NCBI RefSeq assembly: GCF_014694385.1
Contig: NZ_JAAOCA010000012.1
Coordinates: 62,001 to 126,000, forward strand
Reading direction: 5' to 3'
DNA length: 64,000 nt
Source: Pseudomonas typographi
GTDB taxonomy: Bacteria; Pseudomonadota; Gammaproteobacteria; Pseudomonadales; Pseudomonadaceae
Part shown: in pieces, positions 18,137 to 28,072 of the stretch
Numbering within the stretch: the first letter of the stretch is position 1
Layout: each line of letters opens with the position of its first letter
Translations under genes and position numbers: made by a program
Notes under the pieces: model-generated
What the model saw: the letters and a program-made list of their open reading frames with translations, nothing else
Databases searched by the model: none
What the model was told of the DNA's origin: nothing

Positions 18137-19393
18137 TCACGCCTTGCCGAACATCACATCCAAGGTCATGGCATCGGTATGGCGCATCGGGTTCTGGCCA
18201 TCGCCCAATTGGTCATCGGTAGGGTGCATGTAGGTCATGCCGGTGCCCAACTGGCCAACCATGTAGGCCCCGCCGTCGCGCATGGCCGGCGTGCTGCCGT
18301 CGTACCAGCCGGCGACGGTCTTGTTGCCCGCCGAGTCGGTGGAGACAGTGCCTTCTGGCGCACCGTCGGCGATACTTTTTTTGTCACCGACCTCGAAGCC
18401 TTTATGGTCAGTGGCGTAGATGGAAGCGTTACGGCCATCGATGTCGCTGGTGTTGATGAAGCCGTTGTAGAACTCAAGCCGGCTGGCGTCAGGCTTGTAG
18501 TTGCCATCGGCGTCAGCTTGCTTGAGCAAACCGGTAAAGTCGTTTTCGTATTTCATCTGCCCGGTTTGCCCCGGTTGCAGCGACAATTCCCCCACCAGCT
18601 TATCGTTCTTATCGAATTGGCCGATTTTAATCGCTTGGTCCTGGTTATTGGTCACGTTGAAGGTGCGTGGGCCACTGCCGGCCACCGGCCCCCCGCCTAC
18701 CGAGGAGGCCCCGGCAGCGCCGTTCACTTGGCCACTATCCTTATCGGTGTCGGCAACGGCTGGCGTCGGGGTGCTCGCGGGCTGCGTGGCTGCCGTGCTC
18801 GCGGGCTGCGTGGCTGCCGTGCTCGCGGGCTGCGTAGCCGCCGTGCTCGCGGGTTGCGTGGCTGCCGTGCTCTCGGGCTGCGTGGCTGCCGTGTTCGCGG
18901 GTTGCGTGGCTGCCGTGCTCTCGGGCTGCGTAGCCGCCGTGCTCTCGGCCTGCGTGGCTGCCGCCGGCTGGGTGGCCTGCGCATTTTGGCTGCTGGTATC
19001 GGGGTAAGTGATGGCGGGTTGGCTGTCACCGGCCGTGCTCGCCTTCGAACCGATCGCCTGGGAGCCCTTATTCCCGCTGTCGCTATCCGTTGCGCCATCG
19101 GCGTTCTGGTTAAGTTGCTGTAGATACTGCAGCAGTGGGCCGATTTGCTCCAATATCGCCTTGAGCAACTGTGCGATGGTTTGTTGCTGCGAGCTCATGC
19201 CTGAACGTTGCGAGGCGTCGCTGGTGGCCGGTTGGTCCGATGCCTTGCCAAAGTTGACCGCGCCGCCGCTGTCTGCCCAACTGACCTTGCTGGAATCCCC
19301 AAGCGGCTGGGCCTGCGGTTCCCTGGGCGGCCCAGAATCGTTACCGAGGTCCAACGGAATGTGTGTCGAAGGGCTGATCACTTGAACTGACAT
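18137..19393 (-). CDS. Repeat-containing protein of unknown function
   Basis: 418 residues, no signal peptide. It has three parts: an N-terminal Ser/Gln-rich, harpin-like segment with one Leu-rich helix (IAQLLKAILEQIGPLLQYL), a Thr/Ala/Gln/Pro linker made of seven 8-residue repeats (TAATQPxS), and a folded C-terminal domain of about 190 residues beginning at FNVTNNQDQAIKIGQFD and rich in Asp/Gly/Tyr. Low Cys content and the leaderless N-terminus suggest secretion by a non-Sec route or an effector-like role, but this is inference. The ATG at 19393 has GAGG upstream; a GTG at 19405 is possible. No family was recognised with confidence. Confidence 0.75.
   Translation of the reverse strand: MSVQVISPSTHIPLDLGNDSGPPREPQAQPLGDSSKVSWADSGGAVNFGKASDQPATSDASQRSGMSSQQQTIAQLLKAILEQIGPLLQYLQQLNQNADGATDSDSGNKGSQAIGSKASTAGDSQPAITYPDTSSQNAQATQPAAATQAESTAATQPESTAATQPANTAATQPESTAATQPASTAATQPASTAATQPASTAATQPASTPTPAVADTDKDSGQVNGAAGASSVGGGPVAGSGPRTFNVTNNQDQAIKIGQFDKNDKLVGELSLQPGQTGQMKYENDFTGLLKQADADGNYKPDASRLEFYNGFINTSDIDGRNASIYATDHKGFEVGDKKSIADGAPEGTVSTDSAGNKTVAGWYDGSTPAMRDGGAYMVGQLGTGMTYMHPTDDQLGDGQNPMRHTDAMTLDVMFGKA
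18773..18940 (-). repeat. Seven 24-bp in-frame tandem repeats
   Basis: Seven consecutive 24-bp units encoding TAATQPAS, TAATQPES or TAATQPAN. Units differ by a few substitutions, with the four units nearest the 3' coding end being identical at protein level. Copy-number change would keep the reading frame, so the linker length of the encoded protein can vary without inactivation. Confidence 0.92.
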
Positions 19394-19530
19394 GGGCAAC
19401 CTCACGCAATGGCGGAATGACCGCTAAGTGGCTACCCACCCGAAGAAGGTTCCGCACACACCGAAGAAAACCCACGCTGCTTGGCATTCACGAAGCGGCT
19501 AAAGCCAGCCAGCGCCCGGTATTGGCTGGG

Positions 19531-20688
19531 TCACAACGAGCCCACTGGCACCCATCGCGCCCGCAGCGCCTGCACCACCTGGCGCAGCGCCGGGCTGTCG
19601 CCCTCGACCCGAACCGGGAGCCCCTCCACCTCACGCCGATACGGGTACTGTTTGCGCAGCAGGTCGAACGCTTGGCGCTGGGCGGCCTCGTTTTCGTGCA
19701 GGCTGCGGCGAAAATCGGCGTCATCCCGGCGCGGGTCGTATACCGCGCGGCAGAGCATCGCCATGGCCCACTCCGGGTCGCAACCGGCATCCAATACCAC
19801 CTGCGCCAGCCACGGTGGCGGCAGCAGTTCAGCCAATTTCACGGTGGGGGCCACACCCTGCCACTGGCAGAATGCGTCGAAGACCTGCGCCGTGCCCCGC
19901 TGTTTACCATCCAGGCTGTGCCCGGCAATGTGCGGCGTGGCGATCGCACAGCGCGCGGCCAACGCCCGGTCGATGCTTGGCTCATGCTCCCACACATCCA
20001 GCACGGCGCGGAGGTCTGGGCGTTCGGCCAGCACCGTGGCCAGCGCGGCGTTGTCAATCACCGGCCCTCGGGCGGCGTTGATCAACCAGGTGCCAGGGCG
20101 CAGCCCGCGCAGCCGCGCCGCGCCGAGTAAATGCCGGGTGCGGTATTCACCCACTTGGGTCAACGGCGTGTGCAGGCTGACCACGTCACATTCGGCCAGC
20201 AGAGTATCGAGGGTAACGAAATCGCCGCCCTCGGCGGCTTGGCGCGGCGGGTCGCAGGCCAGCACCCGCCAGCCCAGAGCACGCAGGGCGTCGACCAAAC
20301 GCCCGCCGACCTGCCCCACGCCGACCACCCCGTAAGTGCGCCCAGCCAGTGTGGCGCCTTCACGTTCGGCCAGCACCAACAGGCTGCCGAGCACATACTC
20401 GACCACGCCTCGGGCGTTGCAACCCGGCGCGCTGGCCCAGTGGATGCCGGCCTGGGCGAAGTAATCCAGGGCCAAGTGGTCGGTACCGATGGTACAGGTG
20501 CCCACGAAGCGTACTGGGGTGCCCTCAAGCAACGCCCGGTCGACCTGGGTGATCGAGCGCACCAACAGCGCGTCGGCACCGGCCAGGTGAGTGCGGCTCA
20601 CCTGCCGCCCCGGCACCCGGCGTATGGCGCCGAATGCGCCGAAGAACTCATCGACCAGGGGTATATTCTCGTCAGCGACGATCAGCAT
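19531..20688 (-). CDS. pdxB: Erythronate-4-phosphate dehydrogenase
   Basis: 385 residues, the usual PdxB length. It oxidises 4-phosphoerythronate in pyridoxal-5'-phosphate synthesis. Evidence includes the N-terminus [32 protein letters not shown], the Rossmann motif [21 protein letters not shown], and the C-terminal PdxB dimerisation domain. The tusA gene lies 18 bp upstream on the same strand. The order pdxB, tusA, rlmM with divergent acnA is typical for Pseudomonas. Confidence 0.96.
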   Translation of the reverse strand: MLIVADENIPLVDEFFGAFGAIRRVPGRQVSRTHLAGADALLVRSITQVDRALLEGTPVRFVGTCTIGTDHLALDYFAQAGIHWASAPGCNARGVVEYVLGSLLVLAEREGATLAGRTYGVVGVGQVGGRLVDALRALGWRVLACDPPRQAAEGGDFVTLDTLLAECDVVSLHTPLTQVGEYRTRHLLGAARLRGLRPGTWLINAARGPVIDNAALATVLAERPDLRAVLDVWEHEPSIDRALAARCAIATPHIAGHSLDGKQRGTAQVFDAFCQWQGVAPTVKLAELLPPPWLAQVVLDAGCDPEWAMAMLCRAVYDPRRDDADFRRSLHENEAAQRQAFDLLRKQYPYRREVEGLPVRVEGDSPALRQVVQALRARWVPVGSL

Positions 20689-20706
20689 GGCAGGTTCACC
20701 GCGAAG

Positions 20707-20958
20707 TCAGGCTTTTTTACGGATCCAGTACAGGTAGGTACCGGCGCTTTCGCGCTGGCCAAGCAGTTCGTGATCCAGAAAGTTACAAAATTTTGGGATG
20801 TCGCGCTGGGTCGAGGGGTCGGTGGCGATCACCTTGAGCAAGCCGCCAGCGCCCAAGTCGCGCACGTGCTGATGCAGCATCATGACCGGCTCCGGGCAGT
20901 TCAGGCCACTGGCATCGAGCACTGCGTCGATCGGCAGGCTATCGAAGGTATCAGGCAT
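20707..20958 (-). CDS. tusA: Sulfur carrier protein TusA
   Basis: 83 residues of the SirA/TusA family. The conserved CPEPVMMLH motif carries the persulfide cysteine, and [10 protein letters not shown] follows. TusA passes sulfur from the cysteine desulfurase IscS toward tRNA 2-thiouridine formation. It lies between rlmM (42 bp upstream) and pdxB (18 bp downstream), consistent with one transcript of housekeeping genes. Confidence 0.95.
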   Translation of the reverse strand: MPDTFDSLPIDAVLDASGLNCPEPVMMLHQHVRDLGAGGLLKVIATDPSTQRDIPKFCNFLDHELLGQRESAGTYLYWIRKKA

Positions 20959-21000
20959 CGGAATACTCCATTGTCAGGGCGCCATTGTCGCGCAAAACGC

Positions 21001-22056
21001 TCACTTGTCGAGCCGGCGCAGATGGCAGGTGACTTCCTCACGGTCGTGGTACAACTGCTTGCAGCCGATCGCCACCTTGACCTTACGCGCCTTGAAACCG
21101 GCGTCGATACGCTCGAGCAACCGCCGCACCTCGGCATAGCGCTGCTTCATCGGCAGCTTCAGGTTGACCACCGCCTCCCGGCAATAACCCTCGCCCAACC
21201 ACGTTTCGAGCAAGGCTGCGTTGCGTGCGGGCTTTTCGACGATGTCGCAGACCATCCAATCCACAGTGGGCTTAGGCACATAGGTGAAGCCGTCGGCCAT
21301 CAGGTGGCGCACCAGGCCGGTGTCCATCAGGCTTTGCGCCATCGGGCCGTTGTCTACCGCGGTCACCAGCATGCCGCGCCGTACCAGTTGGTACGTCCAG
21401 CCGCCGGGGGCAGCGCCGAGATCGACCGCCGTCATGTCACCGTGCAGGCGGGTGTCCCACTGTTCGCGCGGCACGAAGTGGTGCCAGGCTTCTTCCAGCT
21501 TCAGCGTCGAGCGGCTGGGCGCCTCGCGCGGGAACTTGAGCCGTGGGATGCCCATGGGCCACATGGCCGAGTTACCGGCTGGGGCAAGGCCGGTAAACAC
21601 TTCCCGGCCGCTGACGAAACTCAGCAGCAGCCGCGGGCCACCGCCCTGTTCATCCAACCGGCCGGCCTTGAGCAAGGCCTTGCGCAGCGGCACCTCGAAC
21701 TTGCGGCAAAAGGTAGAGAGCGCCTTGCCCTCGTTAGTGTCCATCACCTCCAGCCACAGGCTACCGCAGACCGGGTAATCGGCCAGTGCGCCGAGCAGCA
21801 CGCCGATACGATCGGTGTCCGGCAGCGCTATGAAGGCCCCGCGCGCCCACTGCCGGGGAAAAATCAAATCAGCAAAGCGCACCTGCGCCATTAGCTGTGC
21901 GGGCCCGTCGGCGCTATGGCACACGAACTCAGCACACGCGCTTTGCGCCCTGGCCTTGGCATAACCGGCCACACCCCGGGCGGTGGCCAGTTCACTGAGC
22001 TCGGCACACGCCTCGCCCTCGAAGCCTGGCCGGCAGTGCACGAACAGCGTATTCAT
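21001..22056 (-). CDS. rlmM: 23S rRNA (cytidine-2498-2'-O)-methyltransferase RlmM
   Basis: 351 residues, normal for RlmM in Pseudomonas. An N-terminal THUMP-like part (MNTLFVHCRPGFEGEACAEL) precedes the Rossmann methyltransferase domain. The latter has VDLGAAPGGWTYQLV (SAM site, with catalytic K in the family tetrad K-D-K-E) and WMVCDIVEKP. The ATG at 22056 begins the family N-terminus; upstream residues in the longer frame are not conserved in character. It is divergent from acnA. Confidence 0.94.
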   Translation of the reverse strand: MNTLFVHCRPGFEGEACAELSELATARGVAGYAKARAQSACAEFVCHSADGPAQLMAQVRFADLIFPRQWARGAFIALPDTDRIGVLLGALADYPVCGSLWLEVMDTNEGKALSTFCRKFEVPLRKALLKAGRLDEQGGGPRLLLSFVSGREVFTGLAPAGNSAMWPMGIPRLKFPREAPSRSTLKLEEAWHHFVPREQWDTRLHGDMTAVDLGAAPGGWTYQLVRRGMLVTAVDNGPMAQSLMDTGLVRHLMADGFTYVPKPTVDWMVCDIVEKPARNAALLETWLGEGYCREAVVNLKLPMKQRYAEVRRLLERIDAGFKARKVKVAIGCKQLYHDREEVTCHLRRLDK

Positions 22057-22186
22057 GTAAAAAACCTGCGCGACTAAAGGTGAGCATGATAAATGAATTC
22101 GGAACTGCCGGCGCGCGGCTAAACTCCATTGACAAAGACCATAGTGATAGGCCCGTGCCGTGCGGGCCGCGTAGGAGACACTGCAA

Positions 22187-24928
22187 ATGCCCTCGCAAGA
22201 TAGCCTGAATACCCTTCGCACCCTCGACGTGGCTGGCAAGCCATACCACTACTTCAGCCTACCGGAGGCCGCCAAGACGTTGGGCGACCTGCAAAAGCTG
22301 CCGATGTCGCTCAAGGTGCTGCTGGAAAACCTGCTACGTTGGGAAGACGGCACCACCGTGACCCGCAAAGACCTCGATGCCCTCGCCGCCTGGCTGCAAG
22401 AACGGCGCTCGGACCGGGAGATCCAATACCGCCCCGCGCGGGTACTGATGCAGGACTTCACCGGGGTGCCGGCGGTGGTCGACCTGGCGGCCATGCGCGC
22501 CGCGGTGGCCAAGGCCGGGGCCGACCCGCAAAAGATCAACCCGCTGTCACCGGTAGACCTGGTCATTGACCATTCGGTGATGGTCGATAAGTATGGCGAT
22601 GCCAGCGCCTTCGGCCAAAACGTCGACATTGAGATGCACCGCAACGGCGAGCGCTATGCCTTTTTACGGTGGGGGCAGAACGCGTTCGACAACTTCAGCG
22701 TGGTGCCGCCGGGCACCGGAATTTGCCACCAAGTGAACCTGGAATACCTCGGCAAGACGGTTTGGACCAAGGAAGAGGACGGCCGCACTTATGCGTTCCC
22801 CGACACCCTGGTCGGCACCGACTCGCATACCACCATGATCAACGGCCTGGGCGTGTTGGGCTGGGGCGTGGGTGGTATCGAAGCAGAAGCGGCGATGCTC
22901 GGCCAGCCAGTGTCGATGCTGATCCCCGAGGTGGTCGGCTTCAAGTTGACCGGTAAGCTCAAGGAGGGCATCACCGCCACCGACCTGGTCCTCACCGTGA
23001 CCCAAATGCTGCGCAAAAAGGGCGTTGTGGGCAAGTTCGTCGAGTTCTATGGAGACGGCTTGGCCGAGCTGCCGTTGGCCGACCGTGCCACCATCGGCAA
23101 CATGGCGCCGGAATACGGCGCGACATGCGGCTTCTTCCCCGTCGACGACGTGACGTTGCAATACCTGCGCTTGTCTGGGCGCAGCGAACACACGGTGCAA
23201 CTGGTAGAGGCCTACTGCAAAGCCCAAGGCCTATGGCGCCTGCCCGGCCAGGAACCGGCGTTCAGTGCTACCCTGGAGCTGGACATGGGTACTGTGGAAT
23301 CGAGCTTGGCCGGGCCCAAGCGCCCGCAAGACCGCGTGCCCCTGCCCAAGGTGGCACAGGCGTTCAACGACTTCATCGGCTTGCAACTTAAACCCACCAG
23401 CAAGGACGAAGGCCGCCTGGAGAGCGAAGGCGGTGGCGGCGTGGCAGTGGGCAATGCAGCCCAAGCGGGCGAAGCCGAGTACAGTTATGCCGGCCAAACC
23501 TACCGCTTGCGCAACGGCGCGGTGGTGATCGCGGCGATCACCTCGTGCACCAACACCTCAAACCCCAGTGTGATGATGGCCGCCGGCTTATTGGCCAAGA
23601 ACGCCGTCGAAAAAGGCCTGCAGCGCCAACCCTGGGTCAAGACCTCGCTGGCTCCCGGTTCGAAGGTGGTCACCGAATACTTCAAGGCGGCCGGGCTTAC
23701 ACCGTACCTCGACCAACTGGGCTTCGACTTGGTCGGCTATGGCTGTACCACTTGCATCGGTAATTCCGGGCCGTTGGATGCGCCCATCGAGCAAGCCATC
23801 CAACAAGCGGACCTCACCGTGGCCTCGGTGCTGTCGGGGAATCGTAACTTCGAAGGCCGGGTGCACCCACTGGTGAAAACCAACTGGCTGGCCTCCCCGC
23901 CCCTGGTGGTGGCCTACGCACTGGCCGGCAACGTGAACATCGACATTAGCAGCGAGCCTCTGGGCCAGGGCTCAGACGGCCAGCCGGTTTACCTTCGTGA
24001 TATCTGGCCCAGCCAGAAAACCATCGCCGACGCCGTGGCGAAGGTACAAACCGAGATGTTTCACAAGGAATACGCGCAAGTATTCGAAGGTGACGCCCAA
24101 TGGCAGGCGATTGAGGTGCCCCAGGCCGCCACTTACGAATGGCAACACGATTCCACCTACATCCAGCACCCACCGTTCTTCGAAGACATTGCCGGCCCCT
24201 TGCCGGCCATCGAGAACGTCCGGGGCGCCTACGCCCTGGCGTTGCTGGGCGATTCGGTGACCACCGACCACATTTCCCCGGCCGGTAATATCAAGGCCGA
24301 CAGCCCGGCTGGCCGTTACTTGCGGGAAAAGGGCGTGGAACCGCGCGACTTCAACTCTTATGGCTCACGCCGCGGCAACCACGAAGTGATGATGCGCGGC
24401 ACCTTCGCCAATATCCGTATCCGCAATGAAATGCTCGATGGCGAAGAAGGCGGCACGACCATCCATGTACCCAGCGGCGATAAGCTGCCTATCTACGACG
24501 CGGCCATGCGTTACCAGCAAGCCGGCACGCCGCTGGTGGTGATCGCCGGCCAAGAATACGGGACCGGTTCAAGCCGCGACTGGGCGGCCAAGGGCACCAA
24601 CCTGCTGGGCGTCAAGGCGGTGATCGCCGAAAGCTTCGAACGCATCCACCGCTCGAACCTGGTCGGCATGGGTGTGCTACCGCTGCAATTTTTGTCTGAG
24701 CAAAATCGCAAAACCCTTGGCCTCACCGGCCGGGAAACCTTCGACATCACCGGCCTTGAAGGCCGCGAACTGCAGCCGCGGATGCATCTGACGCTGGGCA
24801 TTACCCGCACCAATGGCCAACGTGAGGAAGTCGAAGTGCTGTGCCGGATCGACACCTTGAATGAAGTGGAATACTTCAAGGCGGGGGGGATTTTGCACTA
24901 TGTGTTGCGGCAGTTGATTGCGGCGTAA
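22187..24928 (+). CDS. acnA: Aconitate hydratase A
   Basis: 913 residues of the AcnA/IRP1 type. It isomerises citrate and isocitrate in the TCA cycle with a [4Fe-4S] cluster. The cluster cysteines are in [10 protein letters not shown] and in [12 protein letters not shown]. Other signatures are [48 protein letters not shown] and [16 protein letters not shown] (swivel domain). The start at 22187 has GGAGA upstream (TAGGAGACACTGCAA). It is transcribed divergently from rlmM. A hairpin 20 bp after the stop may end the transcript. Confidence 0.97.
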   Translation: MPSQDSLNTLRTLDVAGKPYHYFSLPEAAKTLGDLQKLPMSLKVLLENLLRWEDGTTVTRKDLDALAAWLQERRSDREIQYRPARVLMQDFTGVPAVVDLAAMRAAVAKAGADPQKINPLSPVDLVIDHSVMVDKYGDASAFGQNVDIEMHRNGERYAFLRWGQNAFDNFSVVPPGTGICHQVNLEYLGKTVWTKEEDGRTYAFPDTLVGTDSHTTMINGLGVLGWGVGGIEAEAAMLGQPVSMLIPEVVGFKLTGKLKEGITATDLVLTVTQMLRKKGVVGKFVEFYGDGLAELPLADRATIGNMAPEYGATCGFFPVDDVTLQYLRLSGRSEHTVQLVEAYCKAQGLWRLPGQEPAFSATLELDMGTVESSLAGPKRPQDRVPLPKVAQAFNDFIGLQLKPTSKDEGRLESEGGGGVAVGNAAQAGEAEYSYAGQTYRLRNGAVVIAAITSCTNTSNPSVMMAAGLLAKNAVEKGLQRQPWVKTSLAPGSKVVTEYFKAAGLTPYLDQLGFDLVGYGCTTCIGNSGPLDAPIEQAIQQADLTVASVLSGNRNFEGRVHPLVKTNWLASPPLVVAYALAGNVNIDISSEPLGQGSDGQPVYLRDIWPSQKTIADAVAKVQTEMFHKEYAQVFEGDAQWQAIEVPQAATYEWQHDSTYIQHPPFFEDIAGPLPAIENVRGAYALALLGDSVTTDHISPAGNIKADSPAGRYLREKGVEPRDFNSYGSRRGNHEVMMRGTFANIRIRNEMLDGEEGGTTIHVPSGDKLPIYDAAMRYQQAGTPLVVIAGQEYGTGSSRDWAAKGTNLLGVKAVIAESFERIHRSNLVGMGVLPLQFLSEQNRKTLGLTGRETFDITGLEGRELQPRMHLTLGITRTNGQREEVEVLCRIDTLNEVEYFKAGGILHYVLRQLIAA

Positions 24929-24947
24929 CGGCCAACGGCAACCGGTT

Positions 24948-24978
24948 TGATCCGATTGGCGCCGGGCCGCTCGGATCA
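24948..24978 (+). terminator. Possible hairpin after acnA
   Basis: TGATCCGA and TCGGATCA form a perfect 8-bp inverted repeat around a 15-nt GC-rich centre, starting 20 bp after the acnA stop. There is no T run after it, so if it ends transcription it is not a classical intrinsic terminator. The remaining stretch 24979-25218 before the convergent permease gene holds nothing recognised. Confidence 0.35.
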
Positions 24979-25218
24979 GGCTTACGCGACTATTCGCCGG
25001 CGCCTGCCCAGCGCCGGCCGCCGGTTGGGTTGCGCTACCCCCGCCCCAGCGGAGCTACCAGCGCTGGCAGTATATGTGCTACTGCCAGGTGGCCGGCCAA
25101 TGGGCTACTTGGCACAGCAGGCGGGTGTAGAGCAGGCCGGCTCTTTGAGAAGCCCACCAGCCACCGGCATCGATGTGCTGTTTGCTATGCCGTGGGAACC
25201 CACACGCCGTGCGTAACG

Positions 25219-26601
25219 TTAAATCCCAGTGTTTGCAGTCTCAGCCACCTGCCCATACTTTTTGGATAAACTTTTCTTTACACCCCAACCCGCTAGAACA
25301 AATATGAGGAACCCGGTAGTGCAGTAGAACTGAACGCTCAGGCTGTCGATAAATGCCTGGGATATGTACAGCGCTATGCAAAGTGCAATAAACACATAAC
25401 TCAGCCCGGGGAATAGCCACATCTTAACAGCCAGTGAACCTTCGCCATTTCGTTTGCGGATGACCACGTGTGACGCGGCGATGAAGATGTACACCAGAAT
25501 CAGAATGCCGCCGGTACAGTTCGCCAAGAACGTGAACAGATCCACAAATGCGGAAGTGTTCACCAGCGTCAGCAAAAAGGCAATCGCCACGGTCGCCACA
25601 ATTGAATGGGTAGGCGTACCGCGGCTTCCATATTTCTTGCAATACGAGGGTGCATTATTCTGTTCTGCCAGGGCCGTTAGCATGCGTGCCGCGGTGTAAA
25701 TACCCGAGTTCGTCACCGAAAGTATCGCGATGAATATGACAGCCTGCATGGCGGCACCAGCCCAATCGATACCGGCGATTTGGAAGACGCTGACAAACGG
25801 CGCCTTCAGCAGCGCGCTATTATCCCAGGGGATAACGGTGATGATCACGAACACCGAGCCCACATAAAACAAAATCACCCGCGACACGGTGGAATTGATA
25901 GCTTTAAGCACGTTTTTTTGGGGATGCTCACTTTCACTGGCCGCGATGGCGGCGACCTCACTACCGCCAGTTGAGAAGATCACCAATACCAAGCTTGCGA
26001 ACACCGCGCCATAGCCCTTCGGGAAAAAGCTGCCGGGCGCAGACCAGTTAGACCAGCCGACAGCGCCCGTCGCGGGTTTGATAAGCCCAAGCAGCAACGA
26101 GGCGCCAACCAACAGGAACGCGACAATCGCAACGACCTTGATCAGGGAAAGGACATATTCAAAGTTACCAAAGTTGCGAACCGAGGCGATATTCACCCAG
26201 GTCATACTGGCGAGTATCAGGAACGCCGCCAACCCAATGGATAGCTGAGGGATCCACTGATGTACCATGTAGCCCAACAATGAGACTTCATAGGCAATGG
26301 TGATTGCCCAAACTGCCCAGTATAACCAACCGATCGTGAACCCTGCCCACGGCCCAAAAGCGTCTTTCGCATAAGTCGAGAAAGAGCCTTTCGCCGGTTT
26401 GACGGCTGCCATTTCTCCGAGCATGCGCATCGCCAGAATAATGATGATACCGCCCAGAAGGTAAGAAATAATCGCGGCGGGCCCTGTGTGCATGACCACG
26501 GAGCCACTCCCGACAAACAGCGTTGCTCCGATCACGCCGCCAATGGATATCATCGTGACGTGGCGGGTAGCCAAATGATGGGACTTTTCTGAATGATGCA
26601 T
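25219..26601 (-). CDS. Amino acid permease, APC superfamily
   Basis: 460 residues with 12 hydrophobic helices. The first two helices carry HVTMISIGGVIGATLFVGSG and LLGGIIIILAMRMLGEMA, typical of the amino-acid transporter (AAT) family with GabP, AnsP and proline permeases. It imports an amino acid or related compound by proton symport. The ATG at 26601 is preferred over 26616 because ATGAGGCGG supplies a binding site only for the former. It follows two aminotransferase genes on the same strand (88-bp gap) and is probably the uptake arm of that sigma-54-controlled operon. Confidence 0.88.
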   Translation of the reverse strand: MHHSEKSHHLATRHVTMISIGGVIGATLFVGSGSVVMHTGPAAIISYLLGGIIIILAMRMLGEMAAVKPAKGSFSTYAKDAFGPWAGFTIGWLYWAVWAITIAYEVSLLGYMVHQWIPQLSIGLAAFLILASMTWVNIASVRNFGNFEYVLSLIKVVAIVAFLLVGASLLLGLIKPATGAVGWSNWSAPGSFFPKGYGAVFASLVLVIFSTGGSEVAAIAASESEHPQKNVLKAINSTVSRVILFYVGSVFVIITVIPWDNSALLKAPFVSVFQIAGIDWAGAAMQAVIFIAILSVTNSGIYTAARMLTALAEQNNAPSYCKKYGSRGTPTHSIVATVAIAFLLTLVNTSAFVDLFTFLANCTGGILILVYIFIAASHVVIRKRNGEGSLAVKMWLFPGLSYVFIALCIALYISQAFIDSLSVQFYCTTGFLIFVLAGWGVKKSLSKKYGQVAETANTGI

Positions 26602-26689
26602 GTGCGACCGCCTCATGTAATAACAATGGGAACGTGTACCCCCGGCGGGGGGCGTAGGTCGGCAGTAAAAAGTAATGCTTAAGTTATTA

Positions 26690-28072
26690 TTATGGGCGGG
26701 CTATTACGTCGCTCAGCGCTGCTGAGAGAATTTCAAACATCTCGTTCAATTGGGCGGCGGTGATGATCAATGGCGGAGCCATTGCTATGATTTGCCTTCC
26801 ATCAGGATTGGTCAGTGAACGAATACGCAGGCCGCGTGCGAGACAGGCGCCATAGATACGGGCTGCAAGGTCGTTGTCGTCCGTTGGCTGGGGTTGCATC
26901 AGGCCCTGTGTGGAGACTTCGATTGCGCCGATAAGCCCCCGCGCGCGGAAGGTCGTAACCATAGGGTGCTTGCTCGCCAGCGCAGACATCTCCTTGAGCA
27001 AGGTCGATTCCATAGCGGCCGCATACTGCGGGCGCCGCTCTTGCTCGATCAGCTCGATATTGCGCATTGCTACGGCACAGGCCACCGGGTGCCCGCTTGC
27101 GGTAAACCCATGGGGCAGGAAATCGGCGCCCTGCTCAAGCATCTCTTTGAGCAGGGCGTCTCGCAAGATCGCCGCACCCATAGGGACGTAGCCGCTGCTA
27201 ATACCTTTGGCGACGGTAAGGATATCCGGAACCACACCCCAATGCTCGACGGCAAACATCTTGCCAGTGCGGCCAAAGCCCGTGACGACCTCATCGATGA
27301 TCAGCAGAATCCCGAATTCATCACACAGGCGCCTAACGGCCGGCAGATAGTCATCGGGGCAGATGTGTACCCCGCCCGCACCTTGGATCGGCTCCAAGAT
27401 GACCGCCGCGACCTGTTGCTCGCCGAGCTTCTCGATCATACCTCGAATGCTCGAAGCGTAATCAGGATGAGTACGGTCACCTTTTTCGCATTCAGTCAGG
27501 TACCCGGTGGCGTGGTAGAAGCCTGGGGCGTTGGCCTCAGTCATCGTGTTGTAGGCACGAATGCCAGTGGCGGCCGAAGCTGCAATCGTTAAACCGTGAT
27601 AACCATTTTGGATGCAAATGATATCAGTACGGTTAGGCTGCCCCTTGGTTTTCCAATAAAAGCGCGCCAACTTGAACGCGGTTTCGTTGGCTTCCGAGCC
27701 GCCGCTTACGAAGAAGCTGACGTTCAAATCGCCAGGCGTAAGGGTACTGAGTTTCTTGGCCAGCATCGCGGCGGGCGCATTCGCCATCCCGGAGAGCGTG
27801 GAACCGTAGGTCAAGGTCAATATCTGTTCGGCGGCTGTTTCAGCCAGTTCCTTGCGGCCATGCCCCAGGTGGACGTTCCATTGGCCAGACAAACCATCGA
27901 TATAACGAGTGCCGTTGCAGTCATAGAAGTAGATGCCCTGTGCCCTGGACAACATCAGTGAAGGGCCATGCAAATGCTGGTGCTGTAGCGAGGTCACAGC
28001 ATGCATATGGTGCAGGCGGTCCCATTCCACGAGCTGTTCACGTGAGCAACGGTTGTAATCGATTTCGCTCAT
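26690..28072 (-). CDS. Class III PLP aminotransferase (omega-type)
   Basis: 460 residues of fold-type I, class III aminotransferases (beta-alanine/omega-amino-acid:pyruvate type). Seen: [21 protein letters not shown] near the N-terminus, [18 protein letters not shown] (phosphate-binding SGSEA-like), [24 protein letters not shown] (cofactor Asp), and [16 protein letters not shown] with the Schiff-base Lys. The ATG overlaps the stop of the upstream aminotransferase gene by 4 nt. Substrate is not deducible, but paired with a second aminotransferase and a permease it likely degrades an amine or non-alpha amino acid. Confidence 0.88.
   Translation of the reverse strand: MSEIDYNRCSREQLVEWDRLHHMHAVTSLQHQHLHGPSLMLSRAQGIYFYDCNGTRYIDGLSGQWNVHLGHGRKELAETAAEQILTLTYGSTLSGMANAPAAMLAKKLSTLTPGDLNVSFFVSGGSEANETAFKLARFYWKTKGQPNRTDIICIQNGYHGLTIAASAATGIRAYNTMTEANAPGFYHATGYLTECEKGDRTHPDYASSIRGMIEKLGEQQVAAVILEPIQGAGGVHICPDDYLPAVRRLCDEFGILLIIDEVVTGFGRTGKMFAVEHWGVVPDILTVAKGISSGYVPMGAAILRDALLKEMLEQGADFLPHGFTASGHPVACAVAMRNIELIEQERRPQYAAAMESTLLKEMSALASKHPMVTTFRARGLIGAIEVSTQGLMQPQPTDDNDLAARIYGACLARGLRIRSLTNPDGRQIIAMAPPLIITAAQLNEMFEILSAALSDVIARP

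Noticed and set aside
18773..18940. 24-bp repeats as a possible CRISPR array or intergenic satellite
   Set aside because: Repeats are contiguous with no spacers and keep the reading frame of the enclosing gene.
20131..21894. 587-residue open frame on plus strand
   Set aside because: It is antisense to pdxB, tusA and rlmM, which are certain; its residues are rich in His, Gln and Arg as expected of a shadow frame in GC-rich DNA.
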